DNA of 64,000 nucleotides from Ostrinia nubilalis. Lineage: Eukaryota > Arthropoda > Insecta > Lepidoptera > Crambidae. Both the position numbers and the translations under genes were made by a program. Below are positions 35,131 through 46,025 of the stretch, piece after piece. The notes beneath the pieces were generated by a model that worked only from the letters and a program-made list of their open reading frames with translations, had not been told where the DNA came from and did not search any database. Where the stretch lies: positions 6,602,001 to 6,666,000 of the forward strand of contig NC_087099.1 in the NCBI RefSeq assembly GCF_963855985.1, given 5' to 3'. How positions within the stretch are numbered: position 1 is the first letter of the stretch; each line of letters begins with the position of its first letter.

Positions 35131-35567
35131 GGACTGCAAATCCGTGCTCTTATAAAAGATTGTATTTGTAAACCATATAACACAAATTGAATCTGAAGCC
35201 TGGCTAAGGTGCTTTAGTAGTTAAATATTTTTTGGGGAATGTTAGAACACCAGAATAGATATTCTTGTGTTCAAAATTGGTTGCTAAAATCCTTCAAAAA
35301 TTACACACGCCAATTTGAGTATTGATTGTATTTTTTACAATAGCCATTTGAACTGATTCCCACATAATGTAGGTGATTATAGTAAGGGACAAGGAGAACG
35401 GTTCCTTCCACCAGGACAGCAGGATAGTGGAAAAAAGATACCAAGGTACTGGCTGTTGGACTTTAATAAGTGATTATCCTGAACAAATCCATAACAGAAA
35501 ACTTTACAGAAAAAGTTTTTGTAGGTTTTTTCTTTATTTGATAAAAAGCATATTTTTTATAGGGTAA
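35131..35567 (+). pseudogene. Family F C-terminal coding remnant (GERFHQD-type protein), copy 1
   Basis: In shifting frames the plus strand shows IFDGLQIRALIKDC, ESEAWL, NVGDYSKGQGERF, then after a frameshift HQDSRIVEKRYQG and finally KLYRKSFCRF. I recall an uncharacterised, transposon-associated animal protein family with FDGPQIR, GDxSxEQGERFHQDI and MExRYQG in this order, so this is probably its decayed relative. Both copies share the frameshift at GERF. Confidence 0.55.
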
Positions 35568-36183
35568 GAGTCCCTATCTATCTAAGTAAAAATATTTTGA
35601 ATGCATAAAATTAGTATTTTCATGTCGGTTTTCTCAGAGAAATAGCTTATAGTCTTTATTTTAATCTAATTCGACATATCTAATAATTTTCTAGTATTCA
35701 GCACCCTACTCTTATACTGAATTGGCTATAAGCTACTATACCGCACAATAACTGTCCCCAATGTTATTGGGCGTAAATCAATGTAAAAATCGAATAATAC
35801 ACTTATTTTTAAATATTAGAGAGCAATATTAGGGAATATGCCATACAAAACAATTCAGCCTAAGGATTAGATGGGCACAAGTACAAGTAATACCCAAAAT
35901 CACAACAACAGAAATAGTAAAATAAAGGCCTAACTTTGAAATATTTTTTTAAACAATTTTTTTACATACTCATAATCAATATTTTCAAAAATGTCTCATG
36001 TCAAATTATATAACAGATACCAGTGATGAAGTATGCTTAATTTGAAAGTTGTAGCTGATAAAATAAAGATTTTAGAGCCAATTACGTAAAAAACCGCGAT
36101 CCGCCGATTGGTTTTTTGGCTTTTCCCAAAAAACTGCATTTTGGAGTTGTGCCCATTCATTATTAAGGGTGCGATATTTGCGG

Positions 36184-36305
36184 GTCATTTTTTAACCAGT
36201 AGCGTTAATACGAGATATTAACCAGCAGCCACTTTATGTTCGGTGATTTTTTAACCAGTAGCCGTTTTTTGCTCTAGCGAGTAAAAACGAGATATTAACT
36301 ACCGA
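36184..36305 (+). repeat. Dyad minisatellite, right part
   Basis: It continues the array of 33650-33862: AGCGTTAATACGAGATATTA with ACCAGCAGCCACTTTATG, and a degenerate last unit (GTAAAAACGAGATATTAAC) with a broken stem. Confidence 0.75.
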
Positions 36306-37099
36306 GATAGCCAGGTATTGTAATATTATTCACTTTTACGAGTTTTTAAGTATCTTCTTTTCGGCCATTTTTAAAAGCCGTAAAAACAGAACATAATGAG
36401 CTCATACAGAAAAATGTTGCGTTTGTACGAAACTACCCACATTAAGAGCTTGCCTTCTTGGCCTTACACCTTATGAACCATCAACCATCTTGGAGCATGA
36501 TGACCCGGCGCCGCGGACGCACTCGCCCCAGTCGAGCCTCCGCCTGCTTTTATAACGACCGATGACCCTGTGGCCATACACATTGTTCAATGCTACAAAG
36601 GGTAACTGAATAATTTTGTTGTTTCGTATTTTTATACATTACACCAATCGATATTGGTCTAAATACAAAGGCTAGTAAGAAAGAAATAAGTATCAGATCA
36701 AAATTCAAAGTGCATTTATGTAGATTCGTTACTTGCTATTATAAGGTCAGAATAAATGATCCTAAATAAACCTTAGGCCGGTTTGTTGACCGAACCGAGT
36801 CGAAGTGGAAATAAATGCCTACTTTATATATGAAGTATGACAATATGTCGTTTTTTCTATGCAACGACTCATATTAACTGACATTGTGATTGTGAGTACT
36901 TATCAGTCTCACATTTTTTTGTTGGAAACTTACAAAGATCTTTCTACATTTCCGGTCGGTCGACCAATTACATCGACGGTCGACAACTATAACTCATTAT
37001 AATCCTCTAAAACGGGAAAAGAGGTATTTATTTGATATGACAACTAATCCAGGCTGCTGCACTGAATATATAATTTAAGCTTTAGCCGTTCGCATAACT
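36306..37099. other. Unique sequence
   Basis: No gene was recognised. A short GC-rich patch lies at 36505-36560 (GACCCGGCGCCGCGGACGCA). Confidence 0.35.
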
Positions 37100-37365
37100 G
37101 TGTGAATCGAGGCTTTATACAGAGGCCGTACCGACAAGCTACGCCCTGCTGTATGGTATGATGGGCTAAGACCTATCACCCGCCCGCGGCGCAACCACGC
37201 CGCCTTCCACAAGCGCAGGCGCCGTTATTTACGCCGCAGCGCCGCGCCGCCGCCGCCGCATGCCCAGCGCTGCCAGAGCACCGCGGGAAGCGCCATTAAA
37301 GACCGACCAGAACACCAAGGTAACCCGCGTCCCTAGACGACGCGCCATCTATGTACAGGTATGTG
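37100..37365 (+). other. CpG-rich island, candidate 5' exon
   Basis: This is the only strongly GC- and CpG-rich stretch in the window (around 37185-37300: GCCGCAGCGCCGCGCCGCCG). An ATG at 37260 opens a frame rich in Arg, Ala and Pro. It runs to a good donor, CAG|GTATGT, at 37358/37359; a weaker one, AAG|GTAACC, lies at 37319/37320. It may be the promoter and first exon of a host gene lying to the right. No downstream exon was identified, so the coding status is unproven. Confidence 0.35.
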
Positions 37366-37616
37366 CTGGCCGCTTAAAATATTGTTATTTTAAATGCAAT
37401 GTACCTAATATTCGGTTACAGAATTTATTGTACCGAGATACCTATTCGATTCCCGATTCGAACCCAGATGTTTTTTTTTCATAATCATCATAACCATGCG
37501 AGTAAACATAATTAATTATACATAACAAATAATTATACACGTCGGCGCAGAGACGTTGATATTAAGAATATTCTTAATCGCATCCGTCGACACGAGTACA
37601 TTCTGAGATTACCCAC

Positions 37617-37676
<60 letters not shown>

Positions 37677-39261
37677 TTCCTAGATGGTGGACTTAGATAG
37701 CGTTTATATAAGATGCTAAACAAAGTTTATGTGGTTTAAGCACTTCAAAAGGGATGATATTTTAACCGCAATTAAACTTTTAACAAAAGATTCATTTATG
37801 GTTTAAAGAAACTTATTTATTATAAAATATTTTATGTTTATTACATAAACACGATAGCCACTGAAAAGCAAATAGAATTATGGTCTTATTTTAACGGATG
37901 TTTGTTTTGTATCTGAACAAACAGGCAACATTTTTGTTTGTCTCTTTGCGGCCTTTCTTTATTTAGCCCTGATATTTTTACAAAGTTTATTTTTTTATTC
38001 ATGACGTCTCACCAGCTTGTATCTATAAATAAATAATAGATAAAATCTAAGAGCTTCCTTAAACTGTATCGGTATCGGTACATAAGATGACGTCATTTTT
38101 TTTCTTGTATTGAAAAAACATTGTTATGTAGGTTTGTACCTACTAATCAATGTATGATTAATGCTAATAATACTATTGATAGTCTTACGAAGTAAGCCTT
38201 CATCATCATTATTATTATTTATTTACTAAAAAAAAAAAAAAAAAAAAGAGGTCAGTTTTAACTCCCATGTACTGTTTTACAATTGGTTCGTATAAATTAT
38301 TTATGTTATAACGTTATAATTCTCATAAGAAGAGATGCGACATCATGAAATACATTGAATCATTTCTCTTGCTAAATCTTTTAGACAAGCAAAGTATCTT
38401 ATTATGCGTTAAAGCGATAATAACTATGCCTTTATAAATTTAATTCAATAATAATTACATTGTAATCAATGTAATAGAAAATTATTGACGCATCAAAAAA
38501 GAAATCGGGCCGCTTGTAATAACAACCGGACTAGTGGACTTTGGTCAGTCAAAGAACGAATCAACCACATAAAATAAACTATGTATTATGTAGGTACCTA
38601 CCAGTACTACCACTACTTGTAACCTTTAGTTTAGATTAAGGACATTTTTTAATAATACCAAAAAATAATGCGATATTATTTTACGAATCGATAACGCTGC
38701 CACAAACTCATAATAATGAATGAGTCTTTCTTCCCTTTCTATGAAGTATAAATTGAGAATTAGTATTTGTTATTTTTTCTTAGCATGATTATAAAAATTC
38801 AATCATCACAGTCATAATACTGAAGCTGACTGAATCAAGGTGTCTGAATAAAGACACGGAGTAGGAGCTTGGTTCAATATTGTCTCAGAAAATGTTAGAC
38901 GCTTTGGTTTCAGTACATGACATAAACCTATTTTTTGTTTCTTGAACTTTGTTTGATATTTAGTCATAATTCATATTTTATCGTCTGGCGTAGAGATTTC
39001 TACACGATTAACATGAATTAATTCCAATTAATTCGCCTTAGAATGGCGACCATTTTTTTTAGACGTTAATACGTTTTTTCACTAAAAAATAAATAAATAA
39101 AAAATAAAAAAATAAAAAAAATTGAATGCTGGGGCAACAGGTACATCAGTAGTACCATATTGCCCATTTATGCCCATTTAAGCTTACCTTTTCTTTGGCA
39201 GTGAGTTTTGTATTTGGCAGTCGCGGATCAAACAAAACGTACCAGACTCCGCTATACACTC
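37366..39261. other. Unique AT-rich sequence with homopolymers
   Basis: A run of about 52 A lies at 37623-37674 and a shorter one at 38228-38246. No gene was recognised. Confidence 0.45.
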
Positions 39262-39523
39262 CGCAAATAATACATAAATATCCTTCCTTCGACATTTTAC
39301 ACTACGCTCCTAGTCCCAAACTGAGCAAAGCTATGGGTCCTAGACAACGGATATAAACATACTTAAATACCGTTTTTATATACATAAGTACATATTATAC
39401 ATAGTAACACCTAGACCCATCACAGAAATTAAAATGTATCAATTCAATTTCTGCCCGGCCGGGGATCGAACCCGGGACCTCTCGGCATAGTAGTCCGTTT
39501 CGAAACCACTACACCAAATGACT
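39262..39523 (-). mobile_element. tRNA-derived SINE, copy 2
   Basis: The same family as 5413-5686. The minus strand has TTTGGTGTAGTGGTTTCG, the B-box GGTTCGATCCCCGG, the body GTTTATATCCGTTGTCTAG and an AT-rich tail. Confidence 0.8.
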
Positions 39524-40390
39524 GACAAATAAATATTTTTACAATGCTCAATTACATCATTGTACCTACCTTACTCTATTTTCTTAGCATATTCTAAAGT
39601 CGGGTGCATCCTATAATAACATTAAATAACCACCGCTTAGCAATATCGTTAGTGAAATCATATAATTTATTGAAATATATAATTATTTAAATAAATATTA
39701 TAATTTATAGGTCAGGTTTCAAGAATCAAAAGATTGCTATTAAAAGGTGCTATTAAATAGAAACCAAATTTTTTCCTCGCAACAGTGTTACTTGGAATCC
39801 AAATTAATACTGTTTTGGAATACTGGTCAAACTGTATCCAAATAAATTAATAAGTTTTAATTAACCACATTATTTATTTATTTAATTAAAATGCAAGTGA
39901 GCTTATGTTTTACAACAATCAGAGTGTTAGCCTTGCAATCACTGTGATCGATTCGGTGTTAACCACTACCGTCGTCAAGCTCAGTTCTGAGATGAAACTG
40001 GATAAATATAGGAAAGGAGTGTCGACACGAGGGTGTTCGGCCCACACAGCACGCGACACGCGGCAGTATTGCCTGCGGTTTGCGCCGCTGTCAACGTTGA
40101 TACAATTAGCCAGTGTGCTGGATAGACAGGATGCTCTGTCAACTGTCTTGGCAACTTTTTACAATCAGTAGTCGTACTTAACAGTTAATAGAAGTACAAA
40201 TAAATGTATATAATAATACTCTATAACGAACAAAATCTTGTTGAGACCGTGATACTTGTTATTGTTACGAATAAGTGATGCAATACGATTATAATACAAA
40301 AATATTGCTTTATTATGTAATTAGTACATTGACATTTACTCTCTTAACCATTTAACATGGACATTGATCCATGCTCTAAACATCTACATG
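39524..40390. other. Unique sequence
   Basis: An 88-codon plus-strand frame at 39905-40171 has no recognisable domain. I do not call it a gene. Confidence 0.3.
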
Positions 40391-40770
40391 GTAAAATAAA
40401 TCTCGGAGGCGAAAGCAGGATAATTGAATGATCAAACGAACTTACCAAGTGAAGTTCGATCTAAATTATCCTGTTTTCGCCGAAGAGATTTAAGGTCCCT
40501 CCCAACCCGAAGATTTCTATATCTTCTTCCCTGGAGGTAAACGTCAATGTCATCTCTTCTCTAAATATAATGAGACCGCTCGGACACCGAGCCCACAGCG
40601 TGGTAGGGGTGGGGTTGCCCGCTCTTTTGTTTTTTACTACTACTGCGCTGAATATTGTGTGCGGATTGGCTTGTCGTACAGGGGTACTACATGGTAAAAT
40701 AAATCTCTTCGGCGAAAACAGGATAATTTAGATCGAACTTCACTTGGTAAGTTCGTTTGATCATTCAAAA
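40391..40770. repeat. GC-rich repeat E, copy 2, with its own inverted ends
   Basis: The unit at 40572-40738 (minus) matches 33265-33425. It is extended to the left by about 75 bp (TCTATATCTTCTTCCCTGG region). At its two sides the block TCTTCGGCGAAAACAGGATA, followed by about 45 bp (GATCGAACTTCACTTGGTAA), occurs in inverted orientation (40430-40490 and 40697-40768). No coding assignment is made. Confidence 0.6.
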
Positions 40771-42043
40771 ATGCAGCAATATTCTTTGTATTCTTAAGCC
40801 CCTATTGTAATGGGTCGATCAACAATATACATAGAAAATAAACATAAAGCTAAACAAAACTTTCTTGAGTTACAATAATGTAGACAAACCAAAATATTTT
40901 TTCAATTAAATAAAAATGAAAATTAGTGTCCGACCGAATGTTCGGTTTCGGTTTCGTTTTCGGTTGAGTTTCGGTAAAAACACGAGTTTCGGTTTAGTTT
41001 CGTTTTCGGCGGCAAAGTTGCCGAAACTACGACCGAAACCGAATGTGCATTCGGGAGTTTCCGCGCTGTTATCGGTCATGTTCGGCGCCTTGAATGAGTG
41101 AATGAATCCGATCAGAGCCAGTGTCGTGATTCGCTCGCTTGTTTGTTTGCTGTTAGTTTTGTTGTGGTGGCGAGTTTTCGAGTGATTTATTTTGAATTTG
41201 GTAAGTTTTATCTCGTTTTATGTCGTTATAACATAAGAGCGGGTAGTACATATAAAAAAAAATTCAATATGACTGATAAAAGTTTAATTAAGTTTAATCC
41301 AACCTATAATTTTTTTTTTGTTCGCAAATGCTATACGTAAACAAACATATTAGTTGGGTAGTTAGTAATGACTATAGTGCATTTCATGGTGATAATATTA
41401 TGGATTCAGAGTTTCAAAGTTCATTTTAGTATTTATCACCGAGGTATCCAAGTGCCAAGTACAGTAGATACTTACGTACTACCAATTTTGTTTTGAGAAA
41501 TTATTAAGGTAAAAGACCCGACCATGGGACGGGTTATGTAGATGTCCTGAATATTGCGGGTAATTAAAAAAATCTAGACTATAAATTCTTCTTTTTCTTT
41601 TTTTAAACATAATTTGATACCTTTTAGAGTAAAAAGGCGCTTTATAAGTTCAATTTTAATGCATTTTAAAGAGAAAACAATAAAGACTGTCTGATTATAA
41701 TACATAACGTTTTCTTTATTTTTCCCTCAAAATACACTCAGCGGCACGGAATTTGGCCCAAGCCTAAACACCCAGATATGAGGCCAAATAGGTGTTGTAT
41801 ACAGTATACCTAAGTTTCGTGTGACATGTTAACAGAACATTTGTTTTTGTTAATTTAAGAGGCTAGATTAATAAAAAAATGCGTCTGTTTAACTTTTTTG
41901 ACTCTAGAAACGCATTTCGTTGTTGTAGCGTAAAGAGTACGGGTAAGTTTAAATTCGATATTAAATGTTGTAAGGGTTTGGCGTTTTGTTTTTTGTTTTT
42001 AAATTAATCTTAGGGTTATTCTCGTTTCCGTAATTTGAGAATA

Positions 42044-42469
42044 ATGTCCATTACTTCAGCTCAAGTTGCTCAAATAGTGCTGCTTAGAAGTCAAGGGCGT
42101 ATGCAGCGGGAGATGGCTGAAACTTTCAATTTATGGCGTACAAACTTAAGATACACTTTAAAAAGGCATAAGCATACCGCCTTTTACACAAGAAGACCAA
42201 GAAGTGGGGAGTTAAGGTGTAAATCAGCGCGCGATGACCCGATAATCGTGCTTGCAATATCAAGAAATCGGGTTCTCACTACGTTTGAGATACGCCAGCG
42301 TTTACAAACAACAAGCCTAGTGAATGTCTGTGAGTACACAATAAGAAGAAGGATGGAAGATCATAGCCTGCATACTCGAAGACCAGCTCGAGGACCAGAA
42401 CTTTTCCGATACCTTCGCGAAGTGCGACTTACGTTTTCTAGAGAACATGCAAATTGTACGTTAGACTAA
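42044..42469 (+). pseudogene. Tc1-like transposase N-terminal half (left arm)
   Basis: The frame opens MSITSAQVAQIVLLRSQGRM and shows the paired-like helix-turn-helix. Then come TRRPRSGELR, RDDPIIVLAISRNRVLTTFE, YTIRRRMEDHSLHTRRPARG and LTFSREHANC, in the order seen in Tc1-family transposases. It ends just before the catalytic core, at the junction with the inverted copy. Confidence 0.85.
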
Positions 42470-42499
42470 TGGAGTAAACTCTTTATGAAAACTATCTGT

Positions 42500-43022
42500 T
42501 TGCGTAGAAACTCTTCTCCGCACCTTCTCTATACACTTCCACGGCCGTCTGGAGCTCTTAAGGTGACTCTGCAATCATCGATCCATAGAACTTTACTCCA
42601 TTAGCCTTGCGCCCAATTTGCATGTTCTCTAGAAAACGTAAGTCGCACTTCGCGGAGGTATCGGAGAAGATCTGGTCCTCGAGCTGGTCTTCGAGTATGC
42701 AGGTTATGATCCTCCATCCTTCTTCTTATTGTGTGCTCACTAACATTCACTGGGCTTGCTGTTTGTAAACGCTGGCGTATCTCAAACGTAGTGAGAACCC
42801 GATTTCTTGATATTGCAAGCACGATTATCGGGTCATCGCGCGCTGACTTACTCCTTAATTCCCCACTTCTTGGTCTTTTTGTGTAAAAGGCGGTCTGGTC
42901 ATGCCTTTTTAAAGTGTATCTTAAGTTTGTACGCTATAAATTGAAAGTTTCAGCCATCTCCCGCTGCATACACCCTTGACTTCTAAGCAACACTATTTGA
43001 GCAACTTGAGCTGAAGTAATGG
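42500..43022 (-). pseudogene. Tc1-like transposase N-terminal half (right arm)
   Basis: The mirror of the left arm. It reads slightly further, through REHANWAQG, a stop, then WSKVLWIDDCRVTLRAPDGR, so the first catalytic Asp region is just reached. A frameshift or stop near RPRSGELR and the in-frame TAA before WSKVL show it is dead. Confidence 0.85.
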
Positions 43023-43446
43023 ACATTATTCTCAAATTATGGAAACGAGAATAACCCTAAGATTAATTTAAAAACAAAAAACAAAACGCCAAACCCTTAC
43101 AACATTTAATATCGAATTTAAACTTACCCGTACTCTTTACGCTCCAACAACGAAATGCGTTTCTAGAGTCAAAAAAGTTAAACAGACGCATTTTTTTATT
43201 AATCTAGCCTCTTAAATTAACAAAAACAAATGTTCTGTTAACATGTCACACGAAACTTAGGTATACAACACCTATTTTGCCTCATATCTGGTTGTTTAGG
43301 CTTGGGCCAAATTCCGTGCCGCTGAGTGTATGAGCCTTGTAAGGAAGTTTCGGTTTCGGTTTCGGTTTCGGCCGAAATAGACACCGTTGCCGAAATTCGT
43401 TTTCGGTTTCGGTTTCGGTCGTAAAACTAGTTTCGGTCGGACACTA

Positions 43447-43552
43447 ATGAAAATGAAAAATGAAAATACTTTTATTAAATTTTCATTTTCATGAAAATGA
43501 AAAATGAAAATACTTTTATTAAATTTTCATTTTCATTTCATTTTTCATTTTC
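43447..43552 (+). repeat. Minisatellite of ATGAAAATGAAAAATGAAAA type
   Basis: Two direct copies of a 45-bp unit (ACTTTTATTAAATTTTCATT) plus a partial third adjoin the hAT target duplication. The hAT inserted at the edge of this array. Confidence 0.8.
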
Positions 43553-43744
43553 AATTATATAAAACAATATCCTTCTCTTCATAAAAATAATCAAAATCTT
43601 ATACAAAATGTACATAATACCTAATTAATATCTTTGGGACGACCAGTAAAATAACTCAAATCTACTTATTTGTAGGTAACATAACAATTAAGAAAGATTT
43701 TTTAGGATATAACAACATAAACAATTCAAAATCTTTTAATATAA

Positions 43745-44496
43745 ATAATTTTATTTTGCTGTGTGACCTAATCCCCAATCTTTCGGTGTTTGTTTTGATA
43801 TTTTTGAGGGTATATTTTTAAGCCTAAAAAGCACCATCGGTGGTGCCAGTTGACCCGCTCCGTTTGCTGTTATGAGAACTGTGACACACTCCTTGTCTCC
43901 ACTTGGGATGACACTGTACACATTTTTGGATCCACGTTTGGCTAAAACTCTTTCAGAAGTTGGGGATAAAAAAAAATGCACTTTCGTCGCAGTTAAAAAT
44001 TCTGCGTGGATCTCGAGAAGCTTCTTCTAGATGGGCAGTTACAAAATATTCCGCAACTTCCTTAAACCATGTGCGAATATCTTTTTCCGTGACTTAAGCA
44101 CGAGTTTGAGTTAAATTTTGCGCAACTCGTTCGCCAACTTTTGGATGATACAAATGCTTTAAACCAGTTGCGACCTGGTTTATTATCAACGAAGGGGTTT
44201 TTTCGACCTAGTTTTTTTATGAGTATACAAACACTATCTCGCAACTGCTCTCTTGTGACAGGGAACCCACTATCAGCCATAAAAATTATCCAGTTTTCTA
44301 GGTGTTCCTCTTCTAGTGGTGTCAATACAGTACATGGCCCCTTAGAGCATTCAATGTCGGTACGACCGTATAATTTGTCCAACAATGTTGTCCTAGGCAC
44401 GTTGTATTGTTTGGCAGCTGATGACTTTGGGACTCCTCGTTCTACAGCCTCCAATGCTTTCAACAAGGCCTCTTTCGTGTATTTTTTCTCCGCCAT
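43745..44496 (-). pseudogene. pogo/jerky-like transposase relic
   Basis: The minus strand starts MAEKKYTKEALLKALEAVER with a psq-type helix-turn-helix (AKQYNVPRTTLLDKLYGR). A CENP-B-type DNA-binding segment follows (LTPLEEEHLENWIIFMADSG). Then comes the start of a DDE domain: FNCDESAFF carries the first Asp, and CVTVLITANGAGQLAPPMVL and DWGLG follow. A frameshift near 44140, an in-frame stop near 44097 and a poly-T slip near 43975 break it. The catalytic C-terminus is missing. Confidence 0.85.
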
Positions 44497-44520
44497 GATT
44501 TTGTGTAAATAACACATGTT

Positions 44521-44740
44521 TATCTATACTAATATTATAAACTGAAGTATATTTTTGGTAGGTTCGATTGAAAAAATATTTGTATACTGATAGCCAATTT
44601 ATCAAGAAAGGCTATAAGCTTTAAATCACTACGCTTCGACGAATAGGAGCAGAGCGTCAATGAAAAATGTTGCGAAAACGAGAAAAAACATTGAAACTAT
44701 TTTTACACATACGTACGAAGTCGCGGGCACAGCTAGTGCA
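44521..44740 (-). mobile_element. Helitron/Lep1-like lepidopteran repeat
   Basis: The plus strand runs TCTATACTAATATTATAAAC to GTACGAAGTCGCGGGCACAG and CTAGTG, a typical lepidopteran Helitron-like unit in minus orientation. Confidence 0.65.
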
Positions 44741-45299
44741 AGATAAATTAAGATCAATTAAATATCAACATAAACATAAAACAAAACAATAGAACTAAAA
44801 CACCTAGGTATGTTCTATTATTCGAGTTATATCAATTTCCACTTGACAATGGCACAAATAAACCCCATACTACCTTATACCGTGTACCACCCGTTTACTG
44901 TAATAATTATAGTATGAAAACCAACTACCGTTGGTTTACCGTCATATTGTCATAATCATATTGATTGACATTCTAAAATTATGGCCATAAGTAGTGGCAA
45001 CACCTAGTCATTACTTTAATAAAATTATTGGCATATTATGTTAGTGTCAGTATCAAAAAGGTTCGATTGTCATTAAACAAAAGAAGAAGCAAGTCAAAAG
45101 ATAAAAAATCAGTCATGCGAATCTGTAAAAATATAATTTTGCCAGGTAGTTGTTTAAAATAAAAATTACAGTAAACAAAACTTTACAGTACATCATAATA
45201 TTGTTCTTCGTATATAACGACATTTCGGTGCACAGCAACAGCAAACAAGATTAAACAATGTTGTTGCAAAGTATCACTTATTACAACTACATAAGGTCC
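44741..45299. other. Unique AT-rich sequence
   Basis: Nothing recognised. Confidence 0.35.
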
Positions 45300-46025
45300 A
45301 CATTGTTTATATTGGTGCACCATTTGTGCATGACCCAATACTCGACAGTCTCTAAAATCGACACCAGGGAGAACTCAATTTAAAAACAAGACTTTGTAAA
45401 GTTTGATCATCGGTATGATATTATGATACTGTTACGAAATGATTATTTATTGTGTGTAGATTACTATTTAACTTTTTTTTAAGACATAAGTTCATTAATA
45501 ATTTAAAAAATGGCCCAATGACATACTTAGGTGCAGCTCATCAAGCGTGTACCAGTAACCGTCAAAATAGTACCAATTTTGACGAGTACTGGGTCAAGCA
45601 TGCAATTCAAGGAACCAATAAATGTCACACGGAAATTAAATTAAACTGACGAAAAAAATATAAGTTTTATAGGTTAAGTCGCTTAAAAATTTTCTTCGCA
45701 ATATCACAAAATAATCACACTTACCTATTCATTGATAGATCCTTCAAGACATGGAATCTAAACTGGCGAGGCAGGCTTGAAATTCAGTGCCTGAATTAAA
45801 GGAAAATGAGTATTTGCTGAGCACTACTGTTTCACTAATTTATTTTCGGACGCCATTGCAGTTTTTTAATAAGTGTTGCCATTTAAAATGTGTAAGAAAA
45901 TACCATTAAAATTTTGCCATAAAAATCGTTTAGTTTGATGTTAGTAGAAATTTTTAATAAGCTTAAATCTAAAAAGTGTCGAGTACTGGGCCCCTGTCGG
46001 TATTACCTGCGCTTACCTTAGCCAT
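45300..46025. repeat. Second region with CCCARTACTCGACA motifs
   Basis: The motif lies at about 45334 (plus), 45588 (minus) and 45977 (minus), next to ACCTGCGCTTACCTTAGCC on the right. It is similar to 32580-32880. Possibly a non-autonomous transposon. No TSD was found. Confidence 0.4.

Larger units (their letters stand above)
33874..36173 (+). mobile_element. DNA transposon family F, copy 1 (2,300 bp, 4-bp TSD ATAT)
   Basis: The inverted ends are CGCACCCTTAATAATATAGG on the left and CGCACCCTTAATAATGAATG on the complement of the right. Similarity extends about 40 bp (GGGCACAACTC). ATAT lies at 33870-33873 and 36174-36177. A second copy lies at 47868-50164. The plus strand holds decayed coding sequence (see 33963 and 35131). 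The superfamily is not recognised. Confidence 0.85.
41735..43328. mobile_element. Tc1-like head-to-head palindromic element
   Basis: TA lies at 41733-41734 and 43329-43330, with ends CACTCAGCGGCACGGAATTT inverted. The two arms (about 41735-42480 and 42590-43328) are inverted copies over about 740 bp. Each arm carries a terminal repeat, a 5' untranslated region and the N-terminal half of a transposase. The remaining transposase half is missing on both sides. Confidence 0.9.
40924..43446. mobile_element. hAT-type non-autonomous element, 2.5 kb, 8-bp TSD
   Basis: The ends TAGTGTCCGACCGAA are inverted and flanked by an 8-bp duplication ATGAAAAT at 40916-40923 and 43447-43454. The YARNG-type end and the 8-bp TSD indicate hAT. 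Both subterminal regions are made of iterated TTTCGG/CCGAAA hexamers. A donor-like TTTG|GTAAGT lies near 41200. No hAT transposase is visible. A Tc1-like palindrome (41735-43328) is inserted near its right end. Confidence 0.85.

Noticed and set aside
37623..37674. Poly-A run as the tail of a processed pseudogene or LINE
   Set aside because: No retroelement or mRNA-like sequence precedes it and no flanking duplication is visible. It may also be inflated by sequencing.
44141..44512. 123-codon plus-strand ORF
   Set aside because: Antisense shadow of the pogo-like transposase relic.
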